Assembly (NCBI GenBank): GCA_963744735.1
Contig: CAVUVH010000019.1
Coordinates: forward strand, 186,001 to 250,000
Direction: 5' to 3'
DNA length: 64,000 nt
From: RPQJ01 sp963744735
Lineage (GTDB): Bacteria > Pseudomonadota > Gammaproteobacteria > Steroidobacterales > Steroidobacteraceae
Position numbers and translations under genes: made by a program. The notes under the pieces are model-generated. The model saw only the letters and a list, made by a program, of their open reading frames with translations, was not told the origin of the DNA and searched no databases. Positions 52,197-61,569 of this stretch are shown here, in pieces. The stretch's first letter is position 1. Every line of letters starts with the position of its first letter.

Positions 52197-53516
52197 CTAC
52201 GCGTCTGCAAGGCCGCGCAGCTTGCGATACAGCGTGCGCTCGCTGAGCCCGAGCCGGGCAGCGAGCTCGCGCCGGTTGCCCCGATGGGCACGCAGTGCCT
52301 GGCGCAGCGCCTCGCGTTCCGCGTGCAACAGCGGCGAAGCCTCGTGGGTGCTCGTGCCGTCATCCACCACGGCGCGTCCCGCCGTGCCGCCGACGTATTC
52401 CGGCAGATGCTTCACGTCGATCGTATCGCCGCCCGCGAGCAGGGACGCCCGCTCGACGATATTGCGCAGTTCGCGCACGTTCCCCGGGAATTCGTATGTC
52501 GACAGGGCCGACAGCGCGGCCGGGGTGAGACCCGCCGCGCCGGCGCGCTCCATCCGGCCGAGCATCGTCGTGGCCAGCAGCGGGATGTCGGCGGGGCGTG
52601 CGCGCAGCGCCGGCGCCTCGATCGGGAACGCGCTGACGCGATAAAAGAGGTCGGCGCGGAAACGGTCCGCTGCCACGAGCTGCCGCAAGTCGCGGTGCGT
52701 TGCGGCGATCAGCCGGAAATCCGCATGCAGCATGTCGGTGCCGCCGACTCGCCGGAACAGGCCGGTCTCGAGCAGGCGCAGCAGCTTCACCTGCAGCTGC
52801 AGCGGGATGTCGCCGATCTCATCGACGAACAGCGTGCCGCCGGCTGCAGCCTCGACCAGCCCGGCTTTGCGCGCAATCGCGCCGGTGAACGCTCCCCGTT
52901 CGTGCCCGAAAAGCTCGCTCTCGAACAGGGACTCGGTGAGCCCCGCGCAGTCGACCACCACGAACGGCTTGCCGGCGCGCCGGCTGGAATCGTGCAGCGC
53001 CCGCGCCAGTACTTCCTTCCCGGTGCCCGTTTCGCCGAGCAGCAGCACGGACGTGTCCGTCGACGCCACGCGCTTGATCATCTCCAGCGTGCGCAGGAAG
53101 GCGGGATCACGGCCGACGAAGTCGTCGACCTTGCCGGCAGGGCGCAGCTGCTCGATGTGCTCCATGAACCAGGCGGGCTCGCCGCTGGCGCCGTGCAAAG
53201 GCGTGATTTCCACCTCGACGTGTTCCGCGCCCGTGGCGGAGTGGTGGACGTGCACCGCGCGCTCCAGCTGTCCGGACGCAATGGCGGCCTGCCGCGGGCA
53301 GGGCTCACCCATGCGGTCACAGGGCGCGTCGTAGCCGTGCGAGACCTCGTAGCAGAACCGGCCGACGACCGAACCCGCATGGCCGGTTCCGCAACAGCGA
53401 ACGTAATGGGTGTTGGCCGCGACGACCCGGTAGTCCCTGTCCATGAGTATCCGGCAGCCGGGGAGTTGCTCGAGCAGCGATACGAGTTCGGCCGGCGGCT
53501 GTGGAAGCGGACGCAT
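52197..53516 (-). CDS. Sigma-54-dependent activator with cysteine-rich PAS domain
   Basis: A 439-residue bacterial enhancer-binding protein. The N-terminal PAS region (ILMDRDYRVVAANTHYVR) holds several cysteines in a YVRCCGTGH ... FCYEVSHGYDAPCDRMGEPCP pattern, suggesting metal, heme or redox sensing. The AAA+ core has GETGTGKE (Walker A), GAFTGA (sigma-54 contact) and GGTLFVDEIGD (Walker B). A Fis-type HTH ends the protein (ELAARLGLSERTLYRKLRGL). It is divergent from the octaheme cytochrome gene, which has a sigma-54 promoter, so it is the likely activator. Confidence 0.93.
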   Translation of the reverse strand: MRPLPQPPAELVSLLEQLPGCRILMDRDYRVVAANTHYVRCCGTGHAGSVVGRFCYEVSHGYDAPCDRMGEPCPRQAAIASGQLERAVHVHHSATGAEHVEVEITPLHGASGEPAWFMEHIEQLRPAGKVDDFVGRDPAFLRTLEMIKRVASTDTSVLLLGETGTGKEVLARALHDSSRRAGKPFVVVDCAGLTESLFESELFGHERGAFTGAIARKAGLVEAAAGGTLFVDEIGDIPLQLQVKLLRLLETGLFRRVGGTDMLHADFRLIAATHRDLRQLVAADRFRADLFYRVSAFPIEAPALRARPADIPLLATTMLGRMERAGAAGLTPAALSALSTYEFPGNVRELRNIVERASLLAGGDTIDVKHLPEYVGGTAGRAVVDDGTSTHEASPLLHAEREALRQALRAHRGNRRELAARLGLSERTLYRKLRGLADA

Positions 53517-53640
53517 GGGCTGTCACCCCTGGCAGTGGACCGCGGGAAGTATGCCGTCAATGGCAGCGCAGCCGCGTCGTGGACTACCGCGACATGAGTG
53601 CAAGCCCTTGATTCTGAATGACGCGCTCCCGCCCCGCCGA

Positions 53641-53657
53641 TGGCACGACTAGTGCAT
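53641..53657 (+). promoter_or_regulatory. Sigma-54 promoter of the octaheme cytochrome gene
   Basis: TGGCACGACTAGTGCAT: the invariant GG (-24) and GC (-12) are separated by exactly 10 bases, as required for RpoN. It lies about 40 bases before the ATG at 53699. The adjacent divergent gene encodes a GAFTGA-type activator. Confidence 0.85.
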
Positions 53658-53698
53658 CAGTGGTCGGTACAAAAGCAACGGCGCCGGGAGTGGCGATC

Positions 53699-55351
53699 AT
53701 GTTCAAACACCGAACCTTCTTTTATGTACTCATCACCACGGCCGCCCTCGGCCTTGCCGCCTGCAGCGGCGACGATGGCCAGGACGGCGACGATGGCCTT
53801 GCGGGCAACGACGGTACCGACGGCACCAACGGCCTCAGCTGCTGGGACCTGAACCAGAACGGCGTGGCCGACCTGGACACCGAAGACACGAACAAGGACG
53901 GCAAGGTCGACGTCGAGGACTGCCGCACGCCGGGCGGCGCCTATGACCCGGTCGGCCTGCACAAGGGCTATTTCACGGAGAACCCCTACACCGGCACCAG
54001 CCAGTGCCTGAACTGCCACGGCAAGATCGGCGACGACGTGATGACGACCGGCCACTGGAAGTGGGAAGGCGTCTCCTCCAACATCGCCGGGTTTGAGGGC
54101 GGGATCCATGGCAAGAAGGACCTGATCAACAATTTCTGCCAGGCCGTGCCGTCGAACGAGGGGCGCTGCACGCAGTGCCACATCGGCATCGGCTGGAAGG
54201 ACAAGAATTTCGACTTCGGCAACCCGAAGAACCTCGACTGCCTTGCCTGCCATGACCAGACCGGCACGTACAAGAAAGCCCCGACGACGGCCGGGGCGCC
54301 CGATCCGAGCGTGAACCTGGTGGCGGTTGCGCAGAGCGTCGGCATGAACGGCGGCGTACCGCCGCGCTCCACCTGCGTGTTCTGTCACGCCAGTGCCGGC
54401 GGCGACGACAACGTCAAGCACGGTGACATTTCCACCGACATGAAAGCGACCACGCGCGAGTACGACGTCCACATGGGCACGGACGGCGCGAACTTCACCT
54501 GCACCGAGTGCCACCAGGTCAAGAAGGACGCGGCCGGCAACACGCTGTCGCACGGCATCGGCGGCATGGCCTACCACTCGGTGGACGAGGGCGTCATGGC
54601 GCAGTGCACGGACTGCCATTCGTCGGCTGCCAATATCCATGCCGGCAGCCCGGTCCAGGCGATCGTCCAGAGCCACACGACGCTGGCCTGCCAGGTGTGC
54701 CACATCCCGGCGATCGCGCGGAAAGTCTCCACGATGGTCGACTGGCGTTGGGCGGATGCCGGCCTCGGTGCCGCGCCTGCGACCTGTGCGCCAGCGGACC
54801 CGGCGGTGTCGCCGAACCGCGCGACCTATGCGAAGCAGAAGGGCTGCTTCGTCTGGCAGAACAACGTCCGCCCGACGCTGCGCTACTCCGATGGCAAGTG
54901 GAACCGCAAGATGCTGAACGTCAACGACGGGTACACGAGCCTGCCGGTCGACCTGGCATCGCCGACGGCGACCTACCAGACCCCGGGCGCGATGATCTAT
55001 CCGTTCAAGAAGATGACCGGCAACCAGCCGGGCGACAAGGTCAACAAGATCGTGCTCGTGCCCAATCTGTTCGGCAACGCCACCACCGATGCGGACGCGT
55101 TCTGGGTCAGCTTCGACTGGGCCAAGGCACTCGCCAGCGGCGCGGCCTACACGGGCCAGCCTTTCAGCGGCCAGTACGAGTTCATCGACACGGTCATGCT
55201 GTTGAAAGTCGACCACGAGATCGCGCCCAAGGAAATGGCCTTTGGCCAGGGCGGCTTCTGCACGGATTGCCACGGCGCCAGCCAGATCGACTGGCCGGCG
55301 CTGGGCTGGAGCGGGGATCCCATCCTCGGCGGTTCGACGCGACCCGAGTAA
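53699..55351 (+). CDS. Octaheme c-type cytochrome lipoprotein (OTR-like)
   Basis: A 550-residue lipoprotein: signal peptide with lipobox LAAC (Cys near residue 22), a Gly/Asp-rich linker (DDGQDGDDGLAGNDGTDG) and a calcium-loop-like stretch (LNQNGVADLDTEDTNKDGKVD). Eight CXXCH hemes follow: CLNCH, CTQCH, CLACH, CVFCH, CTECH, CTDCH, CQVCH and a C-terminal CTDCH. Length and heme count match the octaheme tetrathionate-reductase family, which reduces nitrite, hydroxylamine or tetrathionate in vitro. Being a lipoprotein it may sit on the outer membrane. Expression should depend on sigma-54. Confidence 0.88.
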   Translation: MFKHRTFFYVLITTAALGLAACSGDDGQDGDDGLAGNDGTDGTNGLSCWDLNQNGVADLDTEDTNKDGKVDVEDCRTPGGAYDPVGLHKGYFTENPYTGTSQCLNCHGKIGDDVMTTGHWKWEGVSSNIAGFEGGIHGKKDLINNFCQAVPSNEGRCTQCHIGIGWKDKNFDFGNPKNLDCLACHDQTGTYKKAPTTAGAPDPSVNLVAVAQSVGMNGGVPPRSTCVFCHASAGGDDNVKHGDISTDMKATTREYDVHMGTDGANFTCTECHQVKKDAAGNTLSHGIGGMAYHSVDEGVMAQCTDCHSSAANIHAGSPVQAIVQSHTTLACQVCHIPAIARKVSTMVDWRWADAGLGAAPATCAPADPAVSPNRATYAKQKGCFVWQNNVRPTLRYSDGKWNRKMLNVNDGYTSLPVDLASPTATYQTPGAMIYPFKKMTGNQPGDKVNKIVLVPNLFGNATTDADAFWVSFDWAKALASGAAYTGQPFSGQYEFIDTVMLLKVDHEIAPKEMAFGQGGFCTDCHGASQIDWPALGWSGDPILGGSTRPE

Positions 55352-55402
55352 CTCCCTGGCGTCTCGTTGACGCCCTGCGCCTGCGTTCCCCCGCGGGCGC
55401 AC

Positions 55403-55446
55403 TTCAGGCCGGTACGTAAAAAGCGTGCCGGCCTGAACTTTTTTTG
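55403..55446 (+). terminator. Rho-independent terminator of the octaheme gene
   Basis: TTCAGGCCGGTACG pairs with CGTGCCGGCCTGAA (one G-T pair) around a short loop and is followed by CTTTTTTT. It ends the cytochrome transcript just before the convergent ABC-F gene stop. Confidence 0.92.
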
Positions 55447-55454
55447 CGAAGGGC

Positions 55455-57272
55455 TCAGCGCGCGGTGTTGCGCTTCGCGTCGAGCTCCGCCCAGCGCTCG
55501 AAGGCGGCTTCAAGTTCGGCTTCGATCTGCGTCGCGCGGGCTGCATCAATGCGCATCTGCGCGCCGCCGCGCTTGTGATAGTCGCCACTGCTCATCGCGG
55601 CGGTCAGCGATTTCTGTTCGGCCTCCAGCGACTCGATCCGCGCTGGCAGCTGCTCGAGCTCGCGCGTCTCCTTGTAGCTGAGCTTGGCTGGGGATTTCGG
55701 GCGGAGCGGCTGGGTGAGCCCTCACCCCGGCCCTCTCCCACCTTCGCGGGAGAGGGAGCGGGAAGCAGGACAGGCCGTTGCCGCAGCCAGTCGCTGTAGC
55801 CGCCCACGTATTCCTGCCAGCGGCCGTCGCCGAGCGGCGCCAGCACCTGCGTCACGACGTTGTCGAGGAACCGGCGGTCGTGGCTCACCAGCAGCAGCGT
55901 TCCCGGGTACTCCTGCAGGGTCTGCTCCAGCAGTTCGAGCGACTCGATGTCGAGGTCGTTGGTGGGCTCGTCCATCACGATGACGTTGGCAGGCTGCGCG
56001 AACAGCCGCGCCAGCAGCAGCCGGTTGCGCTCGCCCCCCGACAGCATGCGCACGGGCGACTCGGCGCGCTGCGCCGGGAACAGGAAATCGCCCAGGTAAC
56101 TGATGACGTGGCGGCGTGATTCGCCCTCGCCGACCCAGTCGGAGTTCGGGCTGACCGTCGCCGCCACGGTCGCGTCCAGGTCGAGCTGTGCGCGCAGCTG
56201 GTCGAAGTACGCGATCGAGAGCTGCGTGCCCAGGCGCACTTCGCCGCCGTCGGGCGCCAGGCGGCCCAGGATCAGCTGCAGCAGGGTGGACTTGCCCGCG
56301 CCGTTCGGGCCGATCAGGCCGATGCGATCGCCGCGCGTGACGCGCAGGTCGAGCGCGCGGACGATCTCGCGGCCGCCAAACGCCTTGCTCACGTTGCGCA
56401 GTTCGGCCACCAGCTTGCCGGAGCGCTCGCCGGCATCGACGTTGAGCCGCACGTTGCCCAGCCGCTCGCGGCGTGCCTCGCGCTGGCGCCGCAACTGTTC
56501 CAGCCGCTTCACGCGGCCCTCGTTGCGCGTGCGCCGGGCCTCCACGCCCTTGCGGATCCAGACCTCCTCCTGCGCCCAGAACTTGTCGAACTTGCGGTTG
56601 AGCACCGCCTCGTCGGCCAGTTGCTCGGCCTTGCGCTGCTCGTACGCGGCGAAGTTGCCGGGGTAGGAACGCAGCAAGCCGCGGTCGAGTTCGACGATGC
56701 GCGTGGCGACCCGGTCAAGGAACGACCGGTCATGCGTCACGACGATGGCGGGCGGACCGTCGAGCAGCAGTTGCTCGAGGCGCTCGATGCCCTCGATGTC
56801 GAGGTGGTTGGTGGGCTCGTCCAGCAGCAGCAGGCCCGGTTCGAGCGCAAAGGCGCCCGCGAGCGCCGCGCGCTTGCGCTCCCCGCCGGACAGTCCGGTG
56901 GTGCCCGCGGTGCCCTCGAGGCCCAGCCGATGCAGGTACTCCACGAGTCCGGGCGTCGATGCGCCAGCGGATGCGGTCGTCGTCGATGGCATCCAGCCCG
57001 GCCCACGCCGCCAGCGATTCGCGCAGGGTCGGCGCCGCGGGCAGTTCCGGCTCCTGCCGGACCACCACTACTCTCAGGCCACTGGATTTCTGCAGGATGC
57101 CGTCGTCGAGCGCGATACGGCCGGCGATGACTTCCAGCAATGACGACTTGCCGGTGCCGTTGCGGCCGATCAGGCCGACACGCTCGCCCGCCTCGAGGCT
57201 GAACTCTGCGCGGTCGAGCAGGGGATGGGCGCCGAAGGCGAGTTCGGCGTCGAGCAGGTTGAGCAGCGGCAT
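55455..57272 (-). CDS. ABC-F family ATPase, Uup-like (frame breaks)
   Basis: About 604 residues. Two ATPase domains without membrane parts: Walker A GLIGRNGTGKSS and GLIGPNGAGKST, signatures LSGGERKRAALA and LSGGERNRLLLA, Walker B LLLLDEPTNHLDIEG and VIVMDEPTNDLDIES, and a linker rich in charged residues. A C-terminal coiled coil (KETRELEQLPARIESLEAEQ) as in Uup. Frames join near 56962; a second change occurs within the palindromic repeat near 55730, before the coiled coil. ABC-F proteins act on ribosomes or DNA repair; Uup is the closest by layout. ATG 57272 gives the family start PLLNLLDAELAFG. Confidence 0.88.
55731..55756. repeat. Small palindromic repeat inside the ABC-F reading frame
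   Basis: CCCTCTCCC (55731-55739) and GGGAGAGGG (55748-55756) form a 9-bp hairpin with an 8-base loop, close kin to the hairpin at 35306-35334. Here it lies between the second ATPase domain and the C-terminal coiled coil of the ABC-F gene, adding the residues APSPAKVGEG. Confidence 0.7.
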
Positions 57273-57321
57273 CGGGACGCGAGCATCGCAGATGCCCGCG
57301 TCCCGTGCCATTCGATCTACC

Positions 57322-58822
57322 TCAGGCGCCGGCGTCCTTGGCCGCCGGCTCGGCTGTGGCTGCCGTGCCCTCCGTCGGAGCGGCAGCTTCCGCCGGCGCG
57401 GGCGGCGGCTCCTGCAGGCCGAGTTCCTGCAACACCCTGGAGTTGGACTCTTCCTCGGCCACGATGCTGTGGCAGGTGCTGCACTTCTTGCCGATCTTTT
57501 CGCCGTCGTCCGTCTTGTGCTTGTTGTCGTGACAGCGGAAGCAGCCGGGCGAGTCCTGGTGCCCGATGTGATTCTTGTAGGTGTTCCACTTCACCTTCAT
57601 GTGCGGGAAGTTGTTCCACGCGTAGGCGTCGCCCAGCGCCTTGCCGGCCTGCTCGACGGCAGGCGTGCCAGCGAGGTCGGCGTAATTCTGCGCGTAGAAC
57701 GCCTTCACGGCCGCCGCGATCCCCTGCGCGTGCCTCTGCGTGCGACGCGTATTCCTTTTCCGTGATGATTCGCAGGCCTTCCCGCCGGATGTACGGCAGC
57801 GAACGGTCGATGCGGCCTTCCTCCAGCGCGAGGTCGACCTCGAACTCCGGGCTGCGATAGATGTGCGACGCGCGATTGTGGCAGTCGACGCAGTCCATGG
57901 TGCGCCATTCCGTGCCCTCGGGCGCCGGCTCTGCGCCCTTGAACAGCTTCGTCGTGCCCCCCTCGGCCAGGTCCGTCAGCTCGACCTCGTACATGATTTC
58001 GCGCGACGGGTCGGCGCGGTAGCGGACCTGGTGGTTCGGATCGACGTGCCAGTGGATTCCCTGCGACTGGCCCGCCTGCTTGCCACCGACCTTGATCATC
58101 AGCGCCGTCTTGACTTCCGTGTTGGCCTCGTCCTCCGCGTAATGCGTGCGGACCTTGAGCCTGTCGCCGAGGAACTTGGTCGGCCAGTGACACTGTTCGC
58201 AGGTGCCGTTGGCCGGGCGCAGCGAGTGCACCGGCGTCGGGATCGGGCGCGGATACAGATCGAAGGCCACCGCGATCAGCTGCCAGGACCCCGAGATCTT
58301 CGCTTTGACGAACCATTCGGCGCCCGGGCCGATGTGACAGCCTGCACAACCGACCCGCGCGTGCGGCGAGCGCTGGAAGGCCGTGTACTCCGGTTCCATG
58401 ACCTTGTGGCAGGCCATGCCGCAGAACTCGTCCGAATCCATGTAATGGATGGCCTTGAAGGTCAGGCCGGCGGCCAGCGCGAACAAGGGGACTGCAAGCG
58501 CCACGAACCCGAGCAGCACGCCACGGGTGCGCTCCTGGTTGAGGTCGAAGATCGGCAGGTGTCCGGTTTCCTTGCCCTGCGCGGCGAGCTTCGCGTCCTT
58601 GCGCTTGCGCCACCACAAGCCGATCGGGACCAGCGCGAGGCCGAGCAGGAACGCCATCGGCAGCACGACGAAAGTGATGATGCCGAGATAGGCGCCGCCT
58701 TCGAAGCCCATGCCCTGCATGATCAGCAGCGCCGCGATGAGCAGGAGGCTCACCAGGATCAGCACGGTGCCGACCAGGCTGATGACGTTGCTGGTGATGC
58801 CCGCGAAAAAATGCTTGATCAT
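57322..58822 (-). CDS. Inner-membrane NapC/NirT-family multiheme cytochrome (ImcH-like, one frame break)
   Basis: About 499 residues joined near 57722. Three N-terminal membrane helices (LVGTVLILVSLLLIAALLIMQ; GIITFVVLPMAFLLGLALVPIGLWW; GVLLGFVALAVPLFALAAGLTF), then a periplasmic domain with an atypical CGMACH (C-x3-CH) followed by CAGCH, CEQCH, CVDCH, CFRCH and CSTCH. MEPEYTAFQRSPHARVGC is the NapC/NirT signature region. The tail is Ala/Glu/Pro-rich. Such proteins oxidise menaquinol or ubiquinol and pass electrons to periplasmic cytochromes; the three-helix, long-tail form is that of Geobacter ImcH. It follows the CbcL-like gene. Confidence 0.82.
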
Positions 58823-58942
58823 TGAAATCCCCGTGGCCGTGCCTGCGTATGTTAGATCATCCGCCGGAGGCCCACGGCCGGGAGCCGTCGGAGGCGCCGG
58901 CCTGCATCAGGTCCGGCGCACTCGTGACTGTAGCCAGAAACG

Positions 58943-58984
58943 GCTCTGGCCGGCCCCGGGGAAGTACCCGGAACCGGCCAGAGC
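58943..58984 (-). terminator. Hairpin between the two cytochrome genes
   Basis: GCTCTGGCCGG (58943-58953) and CCGGCCAGAGC (58974-58984) form a perfect 11-bp stem in the 180-base gap between the CbcL-like gene and the downstream ImcH-like gene. On the minus strand it is followed by GTTTCT, so it is a weak terminator or a transcript-stability element that may lower expression of the second gene. Confidence 0.6.
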
Positions 58985-59002
58985 GAAACGCAACCGACGC
59001 CA

Positions 59003-61123
59003 TCAGAACAGGTGCATCGCACCGCTCAGCAGCGCCTTGAAGATGAAGATCGCCAGCGCCACGCCGATCGCCACCATGGCGAAGCCGAACACGTGCGCCA
59101 CCCGCACATGCGCCTCGGTCGGCGGCGGCACGAAGTACTGCTCCAGCGTCTTGTTGTCGACCAGGCGCTGGTACTCCAGCGGCCGCTCGTGCTTGAAGCG
59201 GTCGAGCGTCATGCTGCCGGTGAAGATCACCGGATCCATCGGGAAGCTCTCCGGCCGGATGTGCGTGTGGAAGAAGTGGAACAGGAAGATGAATCCTGTC
59301 GCCAGCAGCGCCTCGTCGCTGTGGATCACGTAGGCGGCGTTCAGCGCCCAGCCCGGCAGGAACCGCGTGAAGAAGTCCGGGAACCACAGCACCAGTCCCG
59401 AGACGCCGATCATCGCGACGCCCCAGAACACCGCCAGGTAATCGAACTTCTCCCAGTACGCCCAGCGGTCGAAGGCCGGCCGCGGACCCATGTACAGGAA
59501 GTACTTGAAGTTGCCGATCAGGTCCTGCGCGTCCTTGAGGTTCGGCGTCATCGAACGCCAGCCCCAGAAGAAGCCCTTCTGCTTCCTCAGGACGACGTCG
59601 TTGAACAGCATGCCGATATGCACGGCGAAGTAGCCGAAAGTGACGATCGCGGCGAAGCGGTGCAGCCAGGAGGCGACTTCCGGCCCGCCCAGCGCCTGCA
59701 TCAGGCCGGGCGCCCATGGCGCGGCCGCGAACTTGAGCGGCAGGCCGGTCACCGACAGCAGCAGGAAGCTCAGGATGATGGCGACGTGCAGCCACATCTG
59801 GGTCGTGGTGAAGCGGCGGATGTACGGACCCGGTCCGAAGTGCTTGACCTCGAACTCGCCGCGCAGCCGGCCGACCAGGGTGCGCTGCAGCCACAGCGCC
59901 ATGTGCAGGCCGAAGAACCCGAACACGCCGAGCAGCAGCAGCGACATGAACAGGTAGATGTAGTGGACCCACGGGTTCTGGTCCCGGTCCATCGGGTCGC
60001 TGTGCGGGATGAAGGTCAGGAACGAAGCGTTGACCTTGCCCTCGTGGCAGCTGCTCGCGCCGCAGGTCGCCGCCAGGTTGTCGGGGTGGGTGCTGGAGCG
60101 CGGGTCGGAGGCGCTCAGGTTGTGGTGCGGCGTGTGGCAGTCGGAGCACAGCGCCACCTCGTCGCGGCCGACCGCGGAGGACTTGCCGTGGAAGCTGTCA
60201 TGGAACGTCTTGTAGACGCCCTCGTGGCAGTTGCCGCATTCGTGCGGCATCTCGCGCACTGCTTCGCGGCTCGCCGCCGACTTGATCGCGTGCGCCTGGT
60301 GGCAGGTGCTGCAAACCGGGCCCGGCTTGCCGTCGCGCCACAGCGCGCCATGCGCGCTTTCGCTCCATTCCTTCAGCACGCCTTCGTGGCAGCTGCCGCA
60401 CATCTCCGGGCTCTTCTGGTGCGAGGTGCGCGCGCCGTCGCTGTCGTGGCGCTGGATGTCGTGGCTGCCGTGGCAGTCGCTGCAGGAGGGTGCCGACTCC
60501 GTCAGGCCCGACTTGAACAGTGCGCGCGCGTGCGCGCTGGACAGGTAGCCGTCCATGATGTCTTCGTGGCAGGCGCCGCAGTTCTGCACCTGGTTGAGCG
60601 GCGCCATGGGCGCCTGCGGGTTGTTGCTGCGGACAACGGTGTGGATGTTGCCGTGGCAGGCCTGGCAGGTTGCCGGTTTGTCGCCCTTGACCCGCGCATG
60701 GACGCTGTTCTCGAACGGAGGGACCTCGTCTTCGTGGCAATCCATGCAGACGTCGAAGGCGACCGGGCCGAGCGGCTGGCGCTTGCCCTTGTGCTTGACC
60801 GACAGTGCGGCCGTGTGGCACTCGACACAGGCCACCCGCTTGTGCGCGCTGGCGGTGAACGGCGCCTCGTGCACCGCGACCGACCGGCCTGCCTCATCCT
60901 TCATCTCGGCGTCGTCATGGCAGCCGAGGCACTTGGAATTGGCGATGGCCGGCTCGCCCGTCACCGGGTCGATCGCCGGCGGTGGTGCTGCCTCCGCCGG
61001 AGCGGCGGCGGCCGTCGCTTCGGGCTCCTGTGCGTGAATCGAAACCGGACCGGCAATTCCCAGGAGCAGCGCGGACCAGGTCAGGGTGGCGAGGGCAAGG
61101 CGCGAGGCGCGATGGCGGAACAT
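59003..61123 (-). CDS. Multiheme cytochrome c / cytochrome b fusion (CbcL-like)
   Basis: A 706-residue protein. The signal peptide (LALATLTWSALLLGIAGPVS) is followed by a periplasmic part with ten CXXCH sites (CLGCH, CVECH, CMDCH, CQACH, CGACH, CSDCH, CGSCH, CSTCH, CGNCH, CSDCH) and one CGASSCH (C-x4-CH). From about residue 385 six membrane helices resemble the di-heme cytochrome b of formate dehydrogenases and hydrogenases, with histidines in LHVAIILS, LHRFAAIVTFGYFAVHIG and FLFHFFHTHI. It is intact without a frame break. A c/b fusion of this kind is a quinol-periplasm electron gate, as in Geobacter CbcL. Confidence 0.85.
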   Translation of the reverse strand: MFRHRASRLALATLTWSALLLGIAGPVSIHAQEPEATAAAAPAEAAPPPAIDPVTGEPAIANSKCLGCHDDAEMKDEAGRSVAVHEAPFTASAHKRVACVECHTAALSVKHKGKRQPLGPVAFDVCMDCHEDEVPPFENSVHARVKGDKPATCQACHGNIHTVVRSNNPQAPMAPLNQVQNCGACHEDIMDGYLSSAHARALFKSGLTESAPSCSDCHGSHDIQRHDSDGARTSHQKSPEMCGSCHEGVLKEWSESAHGALWRDGKPGPVCSTCHQAHAIKSAASREAVREMPHECGNCHEGVYKTFHDSFHGKSSAVGRDEVALCSDCHTPHHNLSASDPRSSTHPDNLAATCGASSCHEGKVNASFLTFIPHSDPMDRDQNPWVHYIYLFMSLLLLGVFGFFGLHMALWLQRTLVGRLRGEFEVKHFGPGPYIRRFTTTQMWLHVAIILSFLLLSVTGLPLKFAAAPWAPGLMQALGGPEVASWLHRFAAIVTFGYFAVHIGMLFNDVVLRKQKGFFWGWRSMTPNLKDAQDLIGNFKYFLYMGPRPAFDRWAYWEKFDYLAVFWGVAMIGVSGLVLWFPDFFTRFLPGWALNAAYVIHSDEALLATGFIFLFHFFHTHIRPESFPMDPVIFTGSMTLDRFKHERPLEYQRLVDNKTLEQYFVPPPTEAHVRVAHVFGFAMVAIGVALAIFIFKALLSGAMHLF

Positions 61124-61294
61124 GCTGAGGCTCCCTTGGGCCGGCGCCGGGATGCGTTGCCCGCACCCGTCACGCCGCGTGCCGCAATTCGCGGCACCCG
61201 GGGATTTTCCTCAACCAGCCCCTGAGGGGCTGCACGCATTTTCCGAAGTTTCGCCGGGACTTGCGTCGGATCGTGCCGCGCATCCCGGGCCTGC

Positions 61295-61555
61295 TCAGGG
61301 CTTTTTTTCATCCTGGCGCGGCGGAGCGGGCCGCGGGTCCGCGCTGCAATTGCCGCAGGCACTGTCGAGGCGCCTGACGGCGGCCCGCTCGAGTGCGCCC
61401 GTGGCGCGTGCCACCCAGGCGCTGCGGCCAGGGCTGCGCCCCCAGGCGCCGAGCCTGCGCGCCGCCCGTGCCCGGGTCGCCGCTGGAGTCAGTGACCACG
61501 CGGTGTAGACGGCAGCGACGGCGACGATCAGGCCCACGGCCAGCGCTTCGAGCAT
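61295..61555 (-). CDS. Small FeoB-associated membrane protein (DUF6587-like)
   Basis: An 86-residue protein: one N-terminal membrane helix (LEALAVGLIVAVAAVYTAW), a basic stretch, and a C-terminal CGNCS motif. ATG 61555 lies 14 bases after the feoB stop. Small Cys-containing proteins at this place are common in feoAB operons (FeoC-like or DUF6587); the paired cysteines suggest iron or Fe-S sensing, which is inferred only. Confidence 0.75.
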   Translation of the reverse strand: MLEALAVGLIVAVAAVYTAWSLTPAATRARAARRLGAWGRSPGRSAWVARATGALERAAVRRLDSACGNCSADPRPAPPRQDEKKP

Positions 61556-61569
61556 CGGCGGCTCCTGCT

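Noticed and set aside
59012..61225. Long plus-strand open frame (737 codons) opposite the CbcL-like gene
   Set aside because: High-GC antisense shadow: composition rich in R, A, H, V with no domain, while the minus strand has clear heme motifs and membrane helices.
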